Assembly (NCBI RefSeq): GCF_008180415.1
Contig: NZ_VTEI01000002.1
Coordinates: 42,726 to 106,725, forward strand
From: Rossellomorea vietnamensis
GTDB taxonomy: Bacteria; Bacillota; Bacilli; Bacillales; Bacillaceae_B
Direction: 5' to 3'
DNA: 64,000 bases
The position numbers were made by a program, and so were the translations under genes. Shown here in pieces: positions 1 through 7,639 of the stretch. Below the pieces are notes generated by a model, which was not told the DNA's origin, did no database searches, and saw nothing but the letters and a program-made list of their open reading frames with translations. How positions within the stretch are numbered: position 1 is the stretch's first letter; every line of letters starts with the position of its first letter.

Positions 1-1181
1 AACCCAATGATTGTATCAATATAGTTTTTCTCTAATAGTCGTTTACGAATTTGCCCTTCTGCCCCTCCGCGGGATAACACACCATGTGGTAGTACAATTG
101 CCATCGTACCTTCTTGACCTAAATGGAATAAACCGTGTAATAAAAATGAATAATCACCTTTAGAATCTGGTGGTAAAACCCCAGCAATTTCAAATCGTGG
201 ATCTGTTACTTTTAAGTCTTCTTGATTCCAATTTTTCACTGAATATGGTGGGTTCATTACTACCGCATCAAACTGAACACCCTCATTGGGACGTTCTGGA
301 TCTTCAGGCCAATCTTGTCCTAATGTATCGCCATTTTTTACAGTCATTTTTTCCGGTCGAACACCATGTAATAGTAGGTTCATTCGTGTTAAGTTATATG
401 TAGCTGTATTTTTTTCTTGACCATAGTAATGGAGATCTTTTCGATTATCTTCTTTTAAATGTCGACTAACCGTTAAAAGTAATGAACCCGATCCCACTGT
501 AGGGTCATAAATCGATTTTACCTCCGTAGTTTTAGCAACAATTTGTGCCATGACTTCACTTACTTGACGTGGTGTATAGAACTCTCCAGCTTTTTTTCCC
601 GATTCCATCGCAAACTGACCGATTAAATATTCGTAAGCATCTCCTAACACATCACCTTTTTGAAGTGCAACCATATTTAAATCAGCAAATAATTCAATTA
701 ATTTACGAATATTTTTACTTCGAGCATTCAAGTTACTTCCTAACGCAGTGTCTGTTAAATCAATTGTAGAACTAGAAAAAAGTCCTTTAAAATCATCGAT
801 ATCACCTGTTGTAGCAACCGTACGTTCGAAACTTTGTAAGCTCTCTGTTACCTTCTCTAATTCAAAAGTGCCTTCACGAATATCTTTTAACCAAGTCTGG
901 TATAAGTGTTTAGGTAAAACATAATATCCAAGGACATTTTGAATCATATTGATGAGATGGTTTCCATAATTTGAATAAGCCTCTTCATAAGCTTGAACAA
1001 TTTCTTGCTCATTCCCTTTAGTACCACTTGTTTTTACAAATGTTTCAAGTGTTTTATCACTAAGGAACTTATAGAACATTAACCCTAGCATATAATCTTT
1101 ATAACGGCTGGCATCCATAGAACCACGAAGGTCATTGGCACCGTCCCACAATCTTCTTTTAATATCATCTGACGTAATCAT
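1..1181 (-). CDS. hsdM: Type I restriction-modification methylase subunit HsdM (3' end beyond window)
   Basis: N6-adenine DNA methyltransferase subunit of a type I restriction-modification system; with HsdS it methylates the host recognition site. The frame is open from the ATG at 1181 to the window edge, giving about 393 residues of a protein usually near 500. The start has a GGAGGAAAAC site just upstream. The N-terminus (MITSDDIKRRLWDGAN, then a RYKDYMLGLMFYKFLS stretch) is the HsdM helical domain. SAM-binding motif I reads DPTVGSGSLL (about 480-512) and catalytic motif IV reads NPPYSVKNW (about 230-260), so both are intact. The hsdS and hsdR partners are not visible and would be expected to the left. 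The gene opens an island of defence-like genes. Confidence 0.93.
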   Translation of the reverse strand, partial: MITSDDIKRRLWDGANDLRGSMDASRYKDYMLGLMFYKFLSDKTLETFVKTSGTKGNEQEIVQAYEEAYSNYGNHLINMIQNVLGYYVLPKHLYQTWLKDIREGTFELEKVTESLQSFERTVATTGDIDDFKGLFSSSTIDLTDTALGSNLNARSKNIRKLIELFADLNMVALQKGDVLGDAYEYLIGQFAMESGKKAGEFYTPRQVSEVMAQIVAKTTEVKSIYDPTVGSGSLLLTVSRHLKEDNRKDLHYYGQEKNTATYNLTRMNLLLHGVRPEKMTVKNGDTLGQDWPEDPERPNEGVQFDAVVMNPPYSVKNWNQEDLKVTDPRFEIAGVLPPDSKGDYSFLLHGLFHLGQEGTMAIVLPHGVLSRGGAEGQIRKRLLEKNYIDTIIG

Positions 1182-1261
1182 ATGTTTTCCTCCTTGTGTG
1201 TGCATACATTCTCATTCAAAGTGACTAAAATATTATTAATAAGTGTCTGCCATGTGAAATT

Positions 1262-1470
1262 AAGCCTCTTTTACCCATTTTAGTCTTTACTTCAGAAAAG
1301 GGAAATACCTTGTTCCTAGAATCTGCTTTCAAACGATTTATCGAAGTAACTAATGTCCCATTCAATTTTACAATTTACATCATACACATGCAAAGATACT
1401 AATGCGTATGGGTAAAAATCTAAAAGTCGTCATTGAACGATTGGGACATACACAAGTTGTATCATTTTAG
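1262..1470 (+). pseudogene. Tyrosine recombinase (integrase) C-terminal relic
   Basis: Decayed remnant of a phage-type tyrosine recombinase. One frame reads FTSEKGNTLFLESAFKRF (about 1284-1340). After a frame change, the frame ending at 1470 reads YNLHHTHAKILMRMG and KNLKVVIERLGHT, the recognisable R-HTHA and ERLGH boxes of the catalytic domain. In the first box the arginine of the usual LRHTHA is a histidine. The second frame also has a stop at 1351. There is no intact start and the gene cannot be functional. It marks a past integration event between hsdM and the next defence genes. Confidence 0.7.
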
Positions 1471-1712
1471 AAATCTCATACCACACAGGAATTTAGCGGC
1501 AATTGGCGAGCATAATTGAAAAAAGAAATTCTAAATTAACTATTACCGACAGTATGAGTCTACTGTACATTATTAACTGCCTATTACAATATATAATAGT
1601 GAACGGGAAGCTTCCTGTTGATCTATGTACTTGTTGTAACATGTACAAAGGGACGGTTCTGCAACTTCCTTTCATGTAAAGAAGTTTAGGGATTGTCCCC
1701 TTGTTCTCTATG

Positions 1713-2969
1713 TTATTTAGTTACCTCATCAACTATTTTTCTTTGAATACAAATATCAACTATAGGAATCAAGACACTTTTAAGGTCTTTGACTGAAATA
1801 TAACGCATTGAACTACTCGTTTCATACCTATTAGTTTGTTGATCCACTAAATATGAATTTAAGATTATTGATAGATATTCGGGAAGTACAATTTCTGTGT
1901 TAGATTGAATTCTCACTAAGTGATCATGGAACAAATAACCGTTTGCTTCTTCATCGACTATTGCTGCCGGTCCTATACTCCCTTTTACTCGAAAAAGAAT
2001 ATCTCCTTTTACAAGAAATTTTTCCTCTGGTATATTGTCTACTTCAACTGATTCCTCATTTTCAAGGTTTATTTTTTGGACCCTTATATTTTTCGCCTTA
2101 ATAAGCCCAATTTTGTTTGAACCGTCTGCTTTATGTTTTGATGGGTTAAATCCACTATCTACTTTACCCACTTTATCAAGTGGCAATATACTTTTAGCCT
2201 GTCTAGTTAACTCATTAACAAAATCATCCATTAAAGGATTAAGTCCTGAAGGAATCCATGTATCTCCACTTAGAGCCTGATAACCTACAGAAAACAATTT
2301 TTTCTCTTCATTTTTAGTCATGTCTATGTTAATATATTTTTTAATAATATTGTTAATCAATCCTGAAGTAGATTGAGAATCTTCTGTATCCAAATCATTA
2401 AGTTGCAGCTTAATTGTTTGGGTTTTTTCTTTTCGTAGTTCCTCTTTCATCCAAGGGATACTAATTTGTTTTAGATCTCTGAGGCTTAGTCGTTTAACAA
2501 CTGTACCTTTACTTAGAGCCTTGATCTGTGTTTTTACATATTCTGTAGTAAATGCCCAATAAATATAGTTAGGGTCAATTTTGGGTACGCATACTGCAAA
2601 GATATCTGAGACAAGAAATAATTCATTTTTCGGTAGGATTGTTGGTAAAGATGACTCAGCCTCAACTAATGGGATCAGCATATCCCCACCTTCAGTACAA
2701 TATCTAAGTCTTCTCGAAACTTTATCGTTAATCTTCTTACTATTTTTTATTCCTCCTGTGAACTTATCAATACAACTACCATCGATATATTTATCGTAAT
2801 TTTTTATTTCAACGTTTGAAACTTTCCGATTACTTGGTACTATTAGACATAGACTTTCAAGTATTCTTGTTTCTTCATACTCCCCTAAATTAGTTTGTTG
2901 AAAATGAAAATTTGGTTCCCACCTTTCTGTATTTGTTAGAGACGAATAATCAATTAATTTAATTTCCAT
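1713..2969 (-). CDS. HsdS-like DNA specificity protein (two half-repeats)
   Basis: A 418-residue protein resembling the specificity subunit of type I restriction systems. Two related halves end in S-subunit-type segments: KRLSLRDLKQISIP near residues 163-176 and MRYISVKDLKSVLIP near residues 387-401. Each follows a 'kGDIL.R.KGSIG' or 'iFAVCVPKID' target-recognition-like stretch. The ATG at 2969 directly abuts the stop codon (2970-2972) of the upstream M-like gene, so the two are translationally coupled. The ribosome-binding site AGAAGGTG lies inside that gene. The partner is not a normal methylase (see 2970-3932), so this protein may target a non-methylating complex. Sequence similarity to S subunits is moderate and the role is inferred. 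Confidence 0.65.
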   Translation of the reverse strand: MEIKLIDYSSLTNTERWEPNFHFQQTNLGEYEETRILESLCLIVPSNRKVSNVEIKNYDKYIDGSCIDKFTGGIKNSKKINDKVSRRLRYCTEGGDMLIPLVEAESSLPTILPKNELFLVSDIFAVCVPKIDPNYIYWAFTTEYVKTQIKALSKGTVVKRLSLRDLKQISIPWMKEELRKEKTQTIKLQLNDLDTEDSQSTSGLINNIIKKYINIDMTKNEEKKLFSVGYQALSGDTWIPSGLNPLMDDFVNELTRQAKSILPLDKVGKVDSGFNPSKHKADGSNKIGLIKAKNIRVQKINLENEESVEVDNIPEEKFLVKGDILFRVKGSIGPAAIVDEEANGYLFHDHLVRIQSNTEIVLPEYLSIILNSYLVDQQTNRYETSSSMRYISVKDLKSVLIPIVDICIQRKIVDEVTK

Positions 2970-3932
2970 TTATACACCTTCTCTCTCAGATAATAACTTA
3001 CATAACTCCATAAACTCTTTTATTTCAGTTGGTTGTAATTCTTGCTTTTTATCTACTTTAATATCACTAAAATCCCCCATAATGACGTCTTCAGGTTCAG
3101 TCAAATCCTTTGATTTTTTCTGTAGTATTAACATACAGGTTGATACACCAGAGTAAGGCAGAAAAACATTAGAAGGTAAAGAAATAATGGATATAACATA
3201 AGCTTGTTTCAGGATGGCATCTCTAACCTTTTTTGTAGCTCCTCCCTTAAACAGAAAACCAGAAGGTAGAACTGTAATTATATAGCCACCTGGTTTTGCA
3301 ATAGTAAACGCCTTATCTAAAATTAATAATTCTGTTTCAGTCGTTTTAATGTCAGTTAGCAAATCCCCACTACTAAGTAATTCATTTCTATCCACTCTTA
3401 CACCAAAAGGGACAGTGTAGCTAACAATATCAACTTTCGATTTAGGAACTCCTTCCATAATTACATTTTTTTGATCTACCTCTATAGATAAGCCTGTTAA
3501 TTTTCCTACTTTTTTCTGAATTTGAACGAGCACTTCCATTAGCTCAAAAGATAATGTTTCTGTTGTGTTTAATTCTTTAAGGAGTTTCCTTTGTGTAAAT
3601 CCCAGTCCAGATGTGATATCAGCTAAACTAATAGGTGTATCCTTCACAATCGACTTTGCCACTTCAGTAATGGCGTTAGTTACAAATTCAGGATCTTGTA
3701 GCTCACCATGTGAGGACTCTAGGGAAATCTTTCTCAATATTAATTCGAGTTTCACTAGTAACTCATCTTTTGAAATGAACATCAATTCTTTCATTACATC
3801 AGGGTACTTTACATCAACCAAATTCACCCCGTTTGTTAAATCCTCTAACTGATTAAGCACTACTGTAAATTCATTAAAATAATTCCCTCCTTTAGCACTA
3901 ACTTCATTTTTAAACATATCAGCAATGTTCAT
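2970..3932 (-). CDS. Catalytically degenerate HsdM-like (N6 methylase fold) protein
   Basis: A 320-residue protein whose C-terminal half matches HsdM: VDIVSYTVPFG, AFTIAKPGGYIITVLPSGF and VISIISLPSNVFLPYSGVST are typical of type I M subunits. The catalytic motifs are lost. Motif I, normally DPTCGSGG, reads ADITSGLGF (residues 104-112). Motif IV, normally NPPF, reads TVPF (about residues 173-176). It is also short (HsdM is about 500 residues) and has a different N-terminal region. The start at 3932 has a strong AAAGGAGG site. It abuts the HsdS-like gene with no spacer. The likely reading is a pseudo-methylase that pairs with the S-like protein as a DNA-binding or sensing complex. That function is inference. 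Confidence 0.65.
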   Translation of the reverse strand: MNIADMFKNEVSAKGGNYFNEFTVVLNQLEDLTNGVNLVDVKYPDVMKELMFISKDELLVKLELILRKISLESSHGELQDPEFVTNAITEVAKSIVKDTPISLADITSGLGFTQRKLLKELNTTETLSFELMEVLVQIQKKVGKLTGLSIEVDQKNVIMEGVPKSKVDIVSYTVPFGVRVDRNELLSSGDLLTDIKTTETELLILDKAFTIAKPGGYIITVLPSGFLFKGGATKKVRDAILKQAYVISIISLPSNVFLPYSGVSTCMLILQKKSKDLTEPEDVIMGDFSDIKVDKKQELQPTEIKEFMELCKLLSEREGV

Positions 3933-3958
3933 CTGTGTTCCTCCTTTAAATTTTTATT

Positions 3959-4045
3959 AGGATTATTTTTAGTTTTTCTAATAACTTAATTATAATACGG
4001 ATTATTTTAAATATCAATAATAAAAAAGGATTATTTTTAGTTTTT
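3959..4045 (-). repeat. Three direct repeats over the pseudo-M promoter (putative operator iterons)
   Basis: The 19-base string AGGATTATTTTTAGTTTTT occurs exactly twice, at 3959-3977 and 4027-4045. A shorter copy, CGGATTATTTTA, lies at 3998-4009. On the transcribed strand they sit just downstream of the start region, upstream of the -35 box, and within the -35/-10 spacer. That arrangement is what an autoregulatory operator would look like. No separate regulator gene is adjacent, so the M-like/S-like complex is the obvious candidate binder (inference). Confidence 0.6.
3989..4017 (-). promoter_or_regulatory. Consensus sigma-A promoter of the pseudo-M/S operon
   Basis: On the minus strand, TTGATA (4012-4017), a 17-bp spacer and TATAAT (3989-3994) form a near-perfect sigma-A promoter about 60 bp upstream of the M-like start codon. 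The spacer contains one of three AT-rich direct repeats listed separately. Confidence 0.75.
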
Positions 4046-4155
4046 TATTAATGGTTAATTTAGTAATTAATAAATAGCCGTAGAACGATATAAAGTCCTA
4101 CAGCTTTAATATATGATACAAATCAATAACACACTATAATATCGACTTAATTGTT

Positions 4156-4317
4156 TTAAGGACTTAAATCAATCTGCATTTCCTTAATAAACTGTTTCTT
4201 TTCCTCTTCCTTATATCGTTCAGTAAGAAATTGAACAAGGTCCTCTTGTCGTGGTTGCCCGAACACCATTTTATATAAAGCTAAAGAAGTACGTAATGCC
4301 TTAAGCTTTTGAAAATC
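4156..4317 (-). pseudogene. C-terminal remnant of a larger protein (helicase-like?)
   Basis: An open 53-codon stretch ends in a stop at 4156-4158 and is cut by a TAG just upstream of 4317. It reads DFQKLKALRTSLALYKMVFG, then QPRQEDLVQFLTERYKEEE, and finishes IDLSP. It has the character of a conserved protein C-terminus and has no start codon or ribosome-binding site. The family is not certain; I associate the ALYKMVFGQPRQED-type ending with large SNF2/DEAD-type helicase proteins, but only weakly. It is probably the tail of a deleted defence gene. Confidence 0.4.
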
Positions 4318-4461
4318 CTAATTATCTGTCACAGTGACACCTTAGTAATTGTCGAACTCTATATTATTCTATAAAGGAAGAAAAAAATTATATTTTCATT
4401 CTGACATGGGCAAATATAAGCGAACTTGCAAGTCATGTAATGTTCAACCATGGACACCTTA

Positions 4462-4518
4462 AGCCTCCAAACATGAAAACAGCTTACATTACACAGTATG
4501 TTATAATGCTTGGAGGCT
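4462..4518 (-). terminator. Inverted repeat downstream of the PLD-helicase gene
   Basis: AGCCTCCAA (4462-4470) is matched by TTGGAGGCT (4510-4518), with a 39-base loop, just past the stop of the helicase gene. It has no clear T-run, so it may be a weak terminator or another structured site. Confidence 0.25.
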
Positions 4519-4550
4519 GTGTAAATATTCATTCTCCCCTTTATTGTCAT

Positions 4551-6980
4551 TTAGCGATTCTTCAAATCTTCACGACGCTGGAAGAAATAATGCAGTCTGT
4601 ACTGGCATACCTCTTTTGTAAATTGATATAATAGATTCTTCTCCTGCTCTTCAGGCAAAACTTGCACATCAAACTTATTATCCTCAAGTGTAATCAATCC
4701 TTTTGAACTCCCACTCCACATGGTCATCGGCATTTTCTTAATTAGATTTGCAAGCTTCTTCTCATCATACTCCCAAAGCTTCTGTGAAGATTTATCGGAG
4801 AAATCGATCCGCTTACGGTATTCCTCACTAGTCAAGTAGTCGTGAAAGTAAGTTGCTGCTTCTTCAGGAGAGATCGGATCAAACCAGTGCTCTGGCCCTC
4901 TTTCCAGCATCGCTGAAAGCAAAACCATTTTATAACTCTTTTGCATTCCTGTTTTCTCTACTTCTCGGAACCATTCTTCATGTTTTAAGAAAACTTCCTC
5001 TTCTTTTTCCGACAATTCATCTGCCCAGTCAAGGAAAGCATGGTAAGACTTCCACTCATCGTAATACGGCTTGGCGCCTATTGATCCTTTGAGATGCAGT
5101 TCAAGGTAGGTTGGTCTTCTCCCCAATTCCTGCTTCACTTCTCTGTAGGCAGCTAATAACTGCTGCTTTCGCGGCTGCTGCTTATGTGCCAATTCATTGA
5201 TCAGATTAATAGCTTTCACATCGATTTCAAATGCACAACTTTCTGGTACTGTCGGAAGGATCTCGCCTTTCTTCCGTTTCCCGTCCAACTCTTGATCAAA
5301 GACGGATAGTTTTACATCTGCATGGCGATAATTACCGATTAAATCGATAATGACACAGGAGTCTTTGGATGAGTGCAGACGTAATCCACGCCCAATTTGC
5401 TGTGTGAAGACGGTTAAGGATTCAGTCGGCCGGACAAACAAAATGGTATCGACTGATGGAATATCAATCCCTTCATTAAACAAATCTACAGTAAAGATTG
5501 CTTCTAGTGTTCCTGCTTCGAGCTGCCTGATAGCTTCTTTTCTGCTGATGTCTTTCTGCTGTGAATGAAGGCTGACTGTATTGTAACCTTGTCTGTTGAA
5601 GTAATCAGAAAGGAATACCGCTTGTCTGATTGATGAACAAAAGACAAGTGACTTTGTTTGTTTATGCTTTTCCCATGCACTGATGATATTTTCCGCTATG
5701 TCTTCTCTCAATTGAGCTTGTAACAGCTGTTCCTCGTCATATCGATTACCAAGCCAGCGGATTTGCGAGTAGTCGGTATCATCGTACACACCGAAATACT
5801 GGAAGGGAGAAAGCCAATTTCTTTGGATGGCTTCCAGGAAGTCCATCTTGAAGGCGACATTTCCTTCACAAAGTGCATACACGTCACGATCGTCATTACG
5901 GTCAGGCGTAGCAGTGATGCCCAGGAGGAACTCTGGGTGGAAATAGGATAGCAATCTCTGGTAGGAATCTGCTGCTGCATGATGAAATTCATCAATAACA
6001 ATTAAATCAAAACTATTAGGATTGAATGCTTCCAGATGCTTCTTCATCGAGAGTGTGAATACGGATGCAAAGACAAAATCCGCTTCTCCATCTTTTGTTC
6101 TACCATTATAAATGCCAGTGGATGCTTCGGGCATGACAATCTTAAAAGATTTCTCTGCCTGATAGAGAATCTCTTCACGATGGGCAATAAACAATACTCG
6201 TTTAAATTTTTCAGCGAAAAAGGCTGCCAGGTATGTCTTCCCGAGCCCTGTAGCCATAACTACCATAGCTTTCTTATAACCCTCATCATACGTTTTTTCC
6301 AATTCTTCCAGCGCTTCAATTTGGGCAAATCTGGGTTTGATGGTCCCGTACTCGGCTTCTGGTTCATGAACTTGCCCGATGTCTTTCCGTTTATTGTCCT
6401 CTTCAGGAAGCATAGCTTCAATCTCTTCCTGTTCAGTCCATTTACGAATCAAGGTGGGGTACTTTTCATGATATTCTTTATATTCACTCTCATACTCTTT
6501 TATGGTTTCGTTATTAACGGAAATCGTTTTTTCATGATAAAAGAGATGAATGAACTGCTCCTGCACTTCCTCGAACAATTCTTTGTTTTGCTGGACTGCC
6601 AGGCTCCATTCCACCCCTTCTGTTAAAGCAGAGGCGGAAAGATTAGAAGAACCTACAACCAAGAACTCGCCTTCCGAGGTTTCAATCAAGTAGGCTTTTG
6701 GATGAAAAGAAACCCCTCCGCTTTTCCACAAGCGCACTTCAATGCGATCGTCAATCGACATTAGCTCTTTCAGTGCTTCTGGTTGTGTAATATGAAGATA
6801 ATCTCCAGTTAACAGCTTAATATCTGCCTGAAGTTCTGCTGCCAGCTTTAAAGCATTCTTTAGATACCGAACACCGGATTTCATAGAGAAAGAAGTCAGT
6901 ATATATACTGACTTCGCTGACTGAATTTTCTCTTTGATCGTTTTGCCTAGATGTGATGTGATTAACTGAATATCAGACAT
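4551..6980 (-). CDS. PLD-domain nuclease fused to a DEAD/DEAH helicase
   Basis: An 809-residue protein with an N-terminal phospholipase D-type nuclease domain (HKD motif FHPKAYLIE at residues 92-100, then VGSSNLSASAL), followed by a superfamily II helicase. The helicase has Walker A ATGLGKT (243-249), DEFH (331-334), a GITATPDRND motif and a C-terminal helicase half with QQIGRGLRLH. A C-terminal extension of about 250 residues follows. The ATG at 6980 overlaps the upstream pyrophosphohydrolase stop as TAATG, so translation is coupled. This domain order is typical of nucleic-acid-targeting defence or repair proteins, and the position in a restriction island favours defence. The substrate is not known. 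Confidence 0.85.
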   Translation of the reverse strand: MSDIQLITSHLGKTIKEKIQSAKSVYILTSFSMKSGVRYLKNALKLAAELQADIKLLTGDYLHITQPEALKELMSIDDRIEVRLWKSGGVSFHPKAYLIETSEGEFLVVGSSNLSASALTEGVEWSLAVQQNKELFEEVQEQFIHLFYHEKTISVNNETIKEYESEYKEYHEKYPTLIRKWTEQEEIEAMLPEEDNKRKDIGQVHEPEAEYGTIKPRFAQIEALEELEKTYDEGYKKAMVVMATGLGKTYLAAFFAEKFKRVLFIAHREEILYQAEKSFKIVMPEASTGIYNGRTKDGEADFVFASVFTLSMKKHLEAFNPNSFDLIVIDEFHHAAADSYQRLLSYFHPEFLLGITATPDRNDDRDVYALCEGNVAFKMDFLEAIQRNWLSPFQYFGVYDDTDYSQIRWLGNRYDEEQLLQAQLREDIAENIISAWEKHKQTKSLVFCSSIRQAVFLSDYFNRQGYNTVSLHSQQKDISRKEAIRQLEAGTLEAIFTVDLFNEGIDIPSVDTILFVRPTESLTVFTQQIGRGLRLHSSKDSCVIIDLIGNYRHADVKLSVFDQELDGKRKKGEILPTVPESCAFEIDVKAINLINELAHKQQPRKQQLLAAYREVKQELGRRPTYLELHLKGSIGAKPYYDEWKSYHAFLDWADELSEKEEEVFLKHEEWFREVEKTGMQKSYKMVLLSAMLERGPEHWFDPISPEEAATYFHDYLTSEEYRKRIDFSDKSSQKLWEYDEKKLANLIKKMPMTMWSGSSKGLITLEDNKFDVQVLPEEQEKNLLYQFTKEVCQYRLHYFFQRREDLKNR

Positions 6981-7306
6981 TACTCATCCTCTACATCAAT
7001 TAAGAAGATTTTTTCGTCAAACGCCCCTCGTTTCTCAGCTTTCTTAAGACGGATCTCTTCTATTTCTTCAAGAGTAGAACCATGGGACTTGGCAAAGGCA
7101 TGAACGATTTCCATCAAATCAGCCAGCTCTTCTAGTGCTTCTTCCCTGGTTCCTGCATCCCTGTATTCTTCTAACTCTTCAAAACTTTTATTTTTAAGTT
7201 CTGTTATGTACTCTTCTTCAGAAAGGATTCTTGTTGAGAATTTTTTCCCGTTAGATTCAATAATTTCAGGGATTTTGTCACGTACTAGTTTGTTGTATGT
7301 AGGCAT
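6980..7306 (-). CDS. MazG-like nucleoside triphosphate pyrophosphohydrolase
   Basis: A 108-residue all-alpha NTP pyrophosphohydrolase of the MazG/phosphoribosyl-ATP pyrophosphatase-like family. It begins MPTYNKLVRDKIPEII and contains the metal-binding pattern EEALEELADLMEIVHAF. The start at 7306 is chosen because GGAGG lies 8 bases upstream (7314-7318); an upstream in-frame start has no such site. Its stop overlaps the ATG of the PLD-helicase. Proteins of this family hydrolyse (d)NTPs to NMP and pyrophosphate. In this operon it may act on a nucleotide signal or on the nucleotide pool during phage attack, which is inference. Confidence 0.85.
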   Translation of the reverse strand: MPTYNKLVRDKIPEIIESNGKKFSTRILSEEEYITELKNKSFEELEEYRDAGTREEALEELADLMEIVHAFAKSHGSTLEEIEEIRLKKAEKRGAFDEKIFLIDVEDE

Positions 7307-7374
7307 AAGGGTTCCTCCAAAATTATATATGAATATTATAATAACTTCCAATTTTATCTTACCAAAACAATGTA

Positions 7375-7408
7375 AAAAGAGCCATCTGATTTCAGAGGAC
7401 TCTTTTGG
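7375..7408 (-). terminator. Rho-independent terminator
   Basis: AAAAAGAGCCATCTGA...TCAGAGGACTCTTTT forms a stem with T-runs on either strand. It lies just past the stop of the minus-strand zinc-ribbon gene. Confidence 0.65.
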
Positions 7409-7445
7409 GTATTACCATTTAATTCACTAAAGGTCTGAAGTATTT

Positions 7446-7550
7446 CTAGTCATTAGAATAGTTAAAACTACAATCCTCTGAACAGAATAAAGAATTATCA
7501 GTTATTGGTTTTCCGCAGTTCAAACAAAACTCCTTTTCATGAGCCGCCAT
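7446..7550 (-). CDS. Zinc-ribbon microprotein (34 aa)
   Basis: A 34-residue protein starting MAAHEKEFCLNCGKPITD and continuing NSLFCSEDCSFNYSND. Two cysteine pairs (CLNC and CSEDC) make a minimal zinc ribbon, similar to the short Zn-ribbon proteins (DUF2116-like) common in Bacillus. The start is preceded by GAGGGGTGG. It is separated from the MazG gene by a terminator, so it is its own transcription unit. Function is unknown; such ribbons usually bind nucleic acid or protein partners. Confidence 0.6.
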   Translation of the reverse strand: MAAHEKEFCLNCGKPITDNSLFCSEDCSFNYSND

Positions 7551-7639
7551 ATAACCACCCCTCTCATATTTAGAAGATATGAGATTTAAACGGTAATTAT
7601 TATCAATACTTTGGTTTGTCAGTTCTTATAACACTAGCA

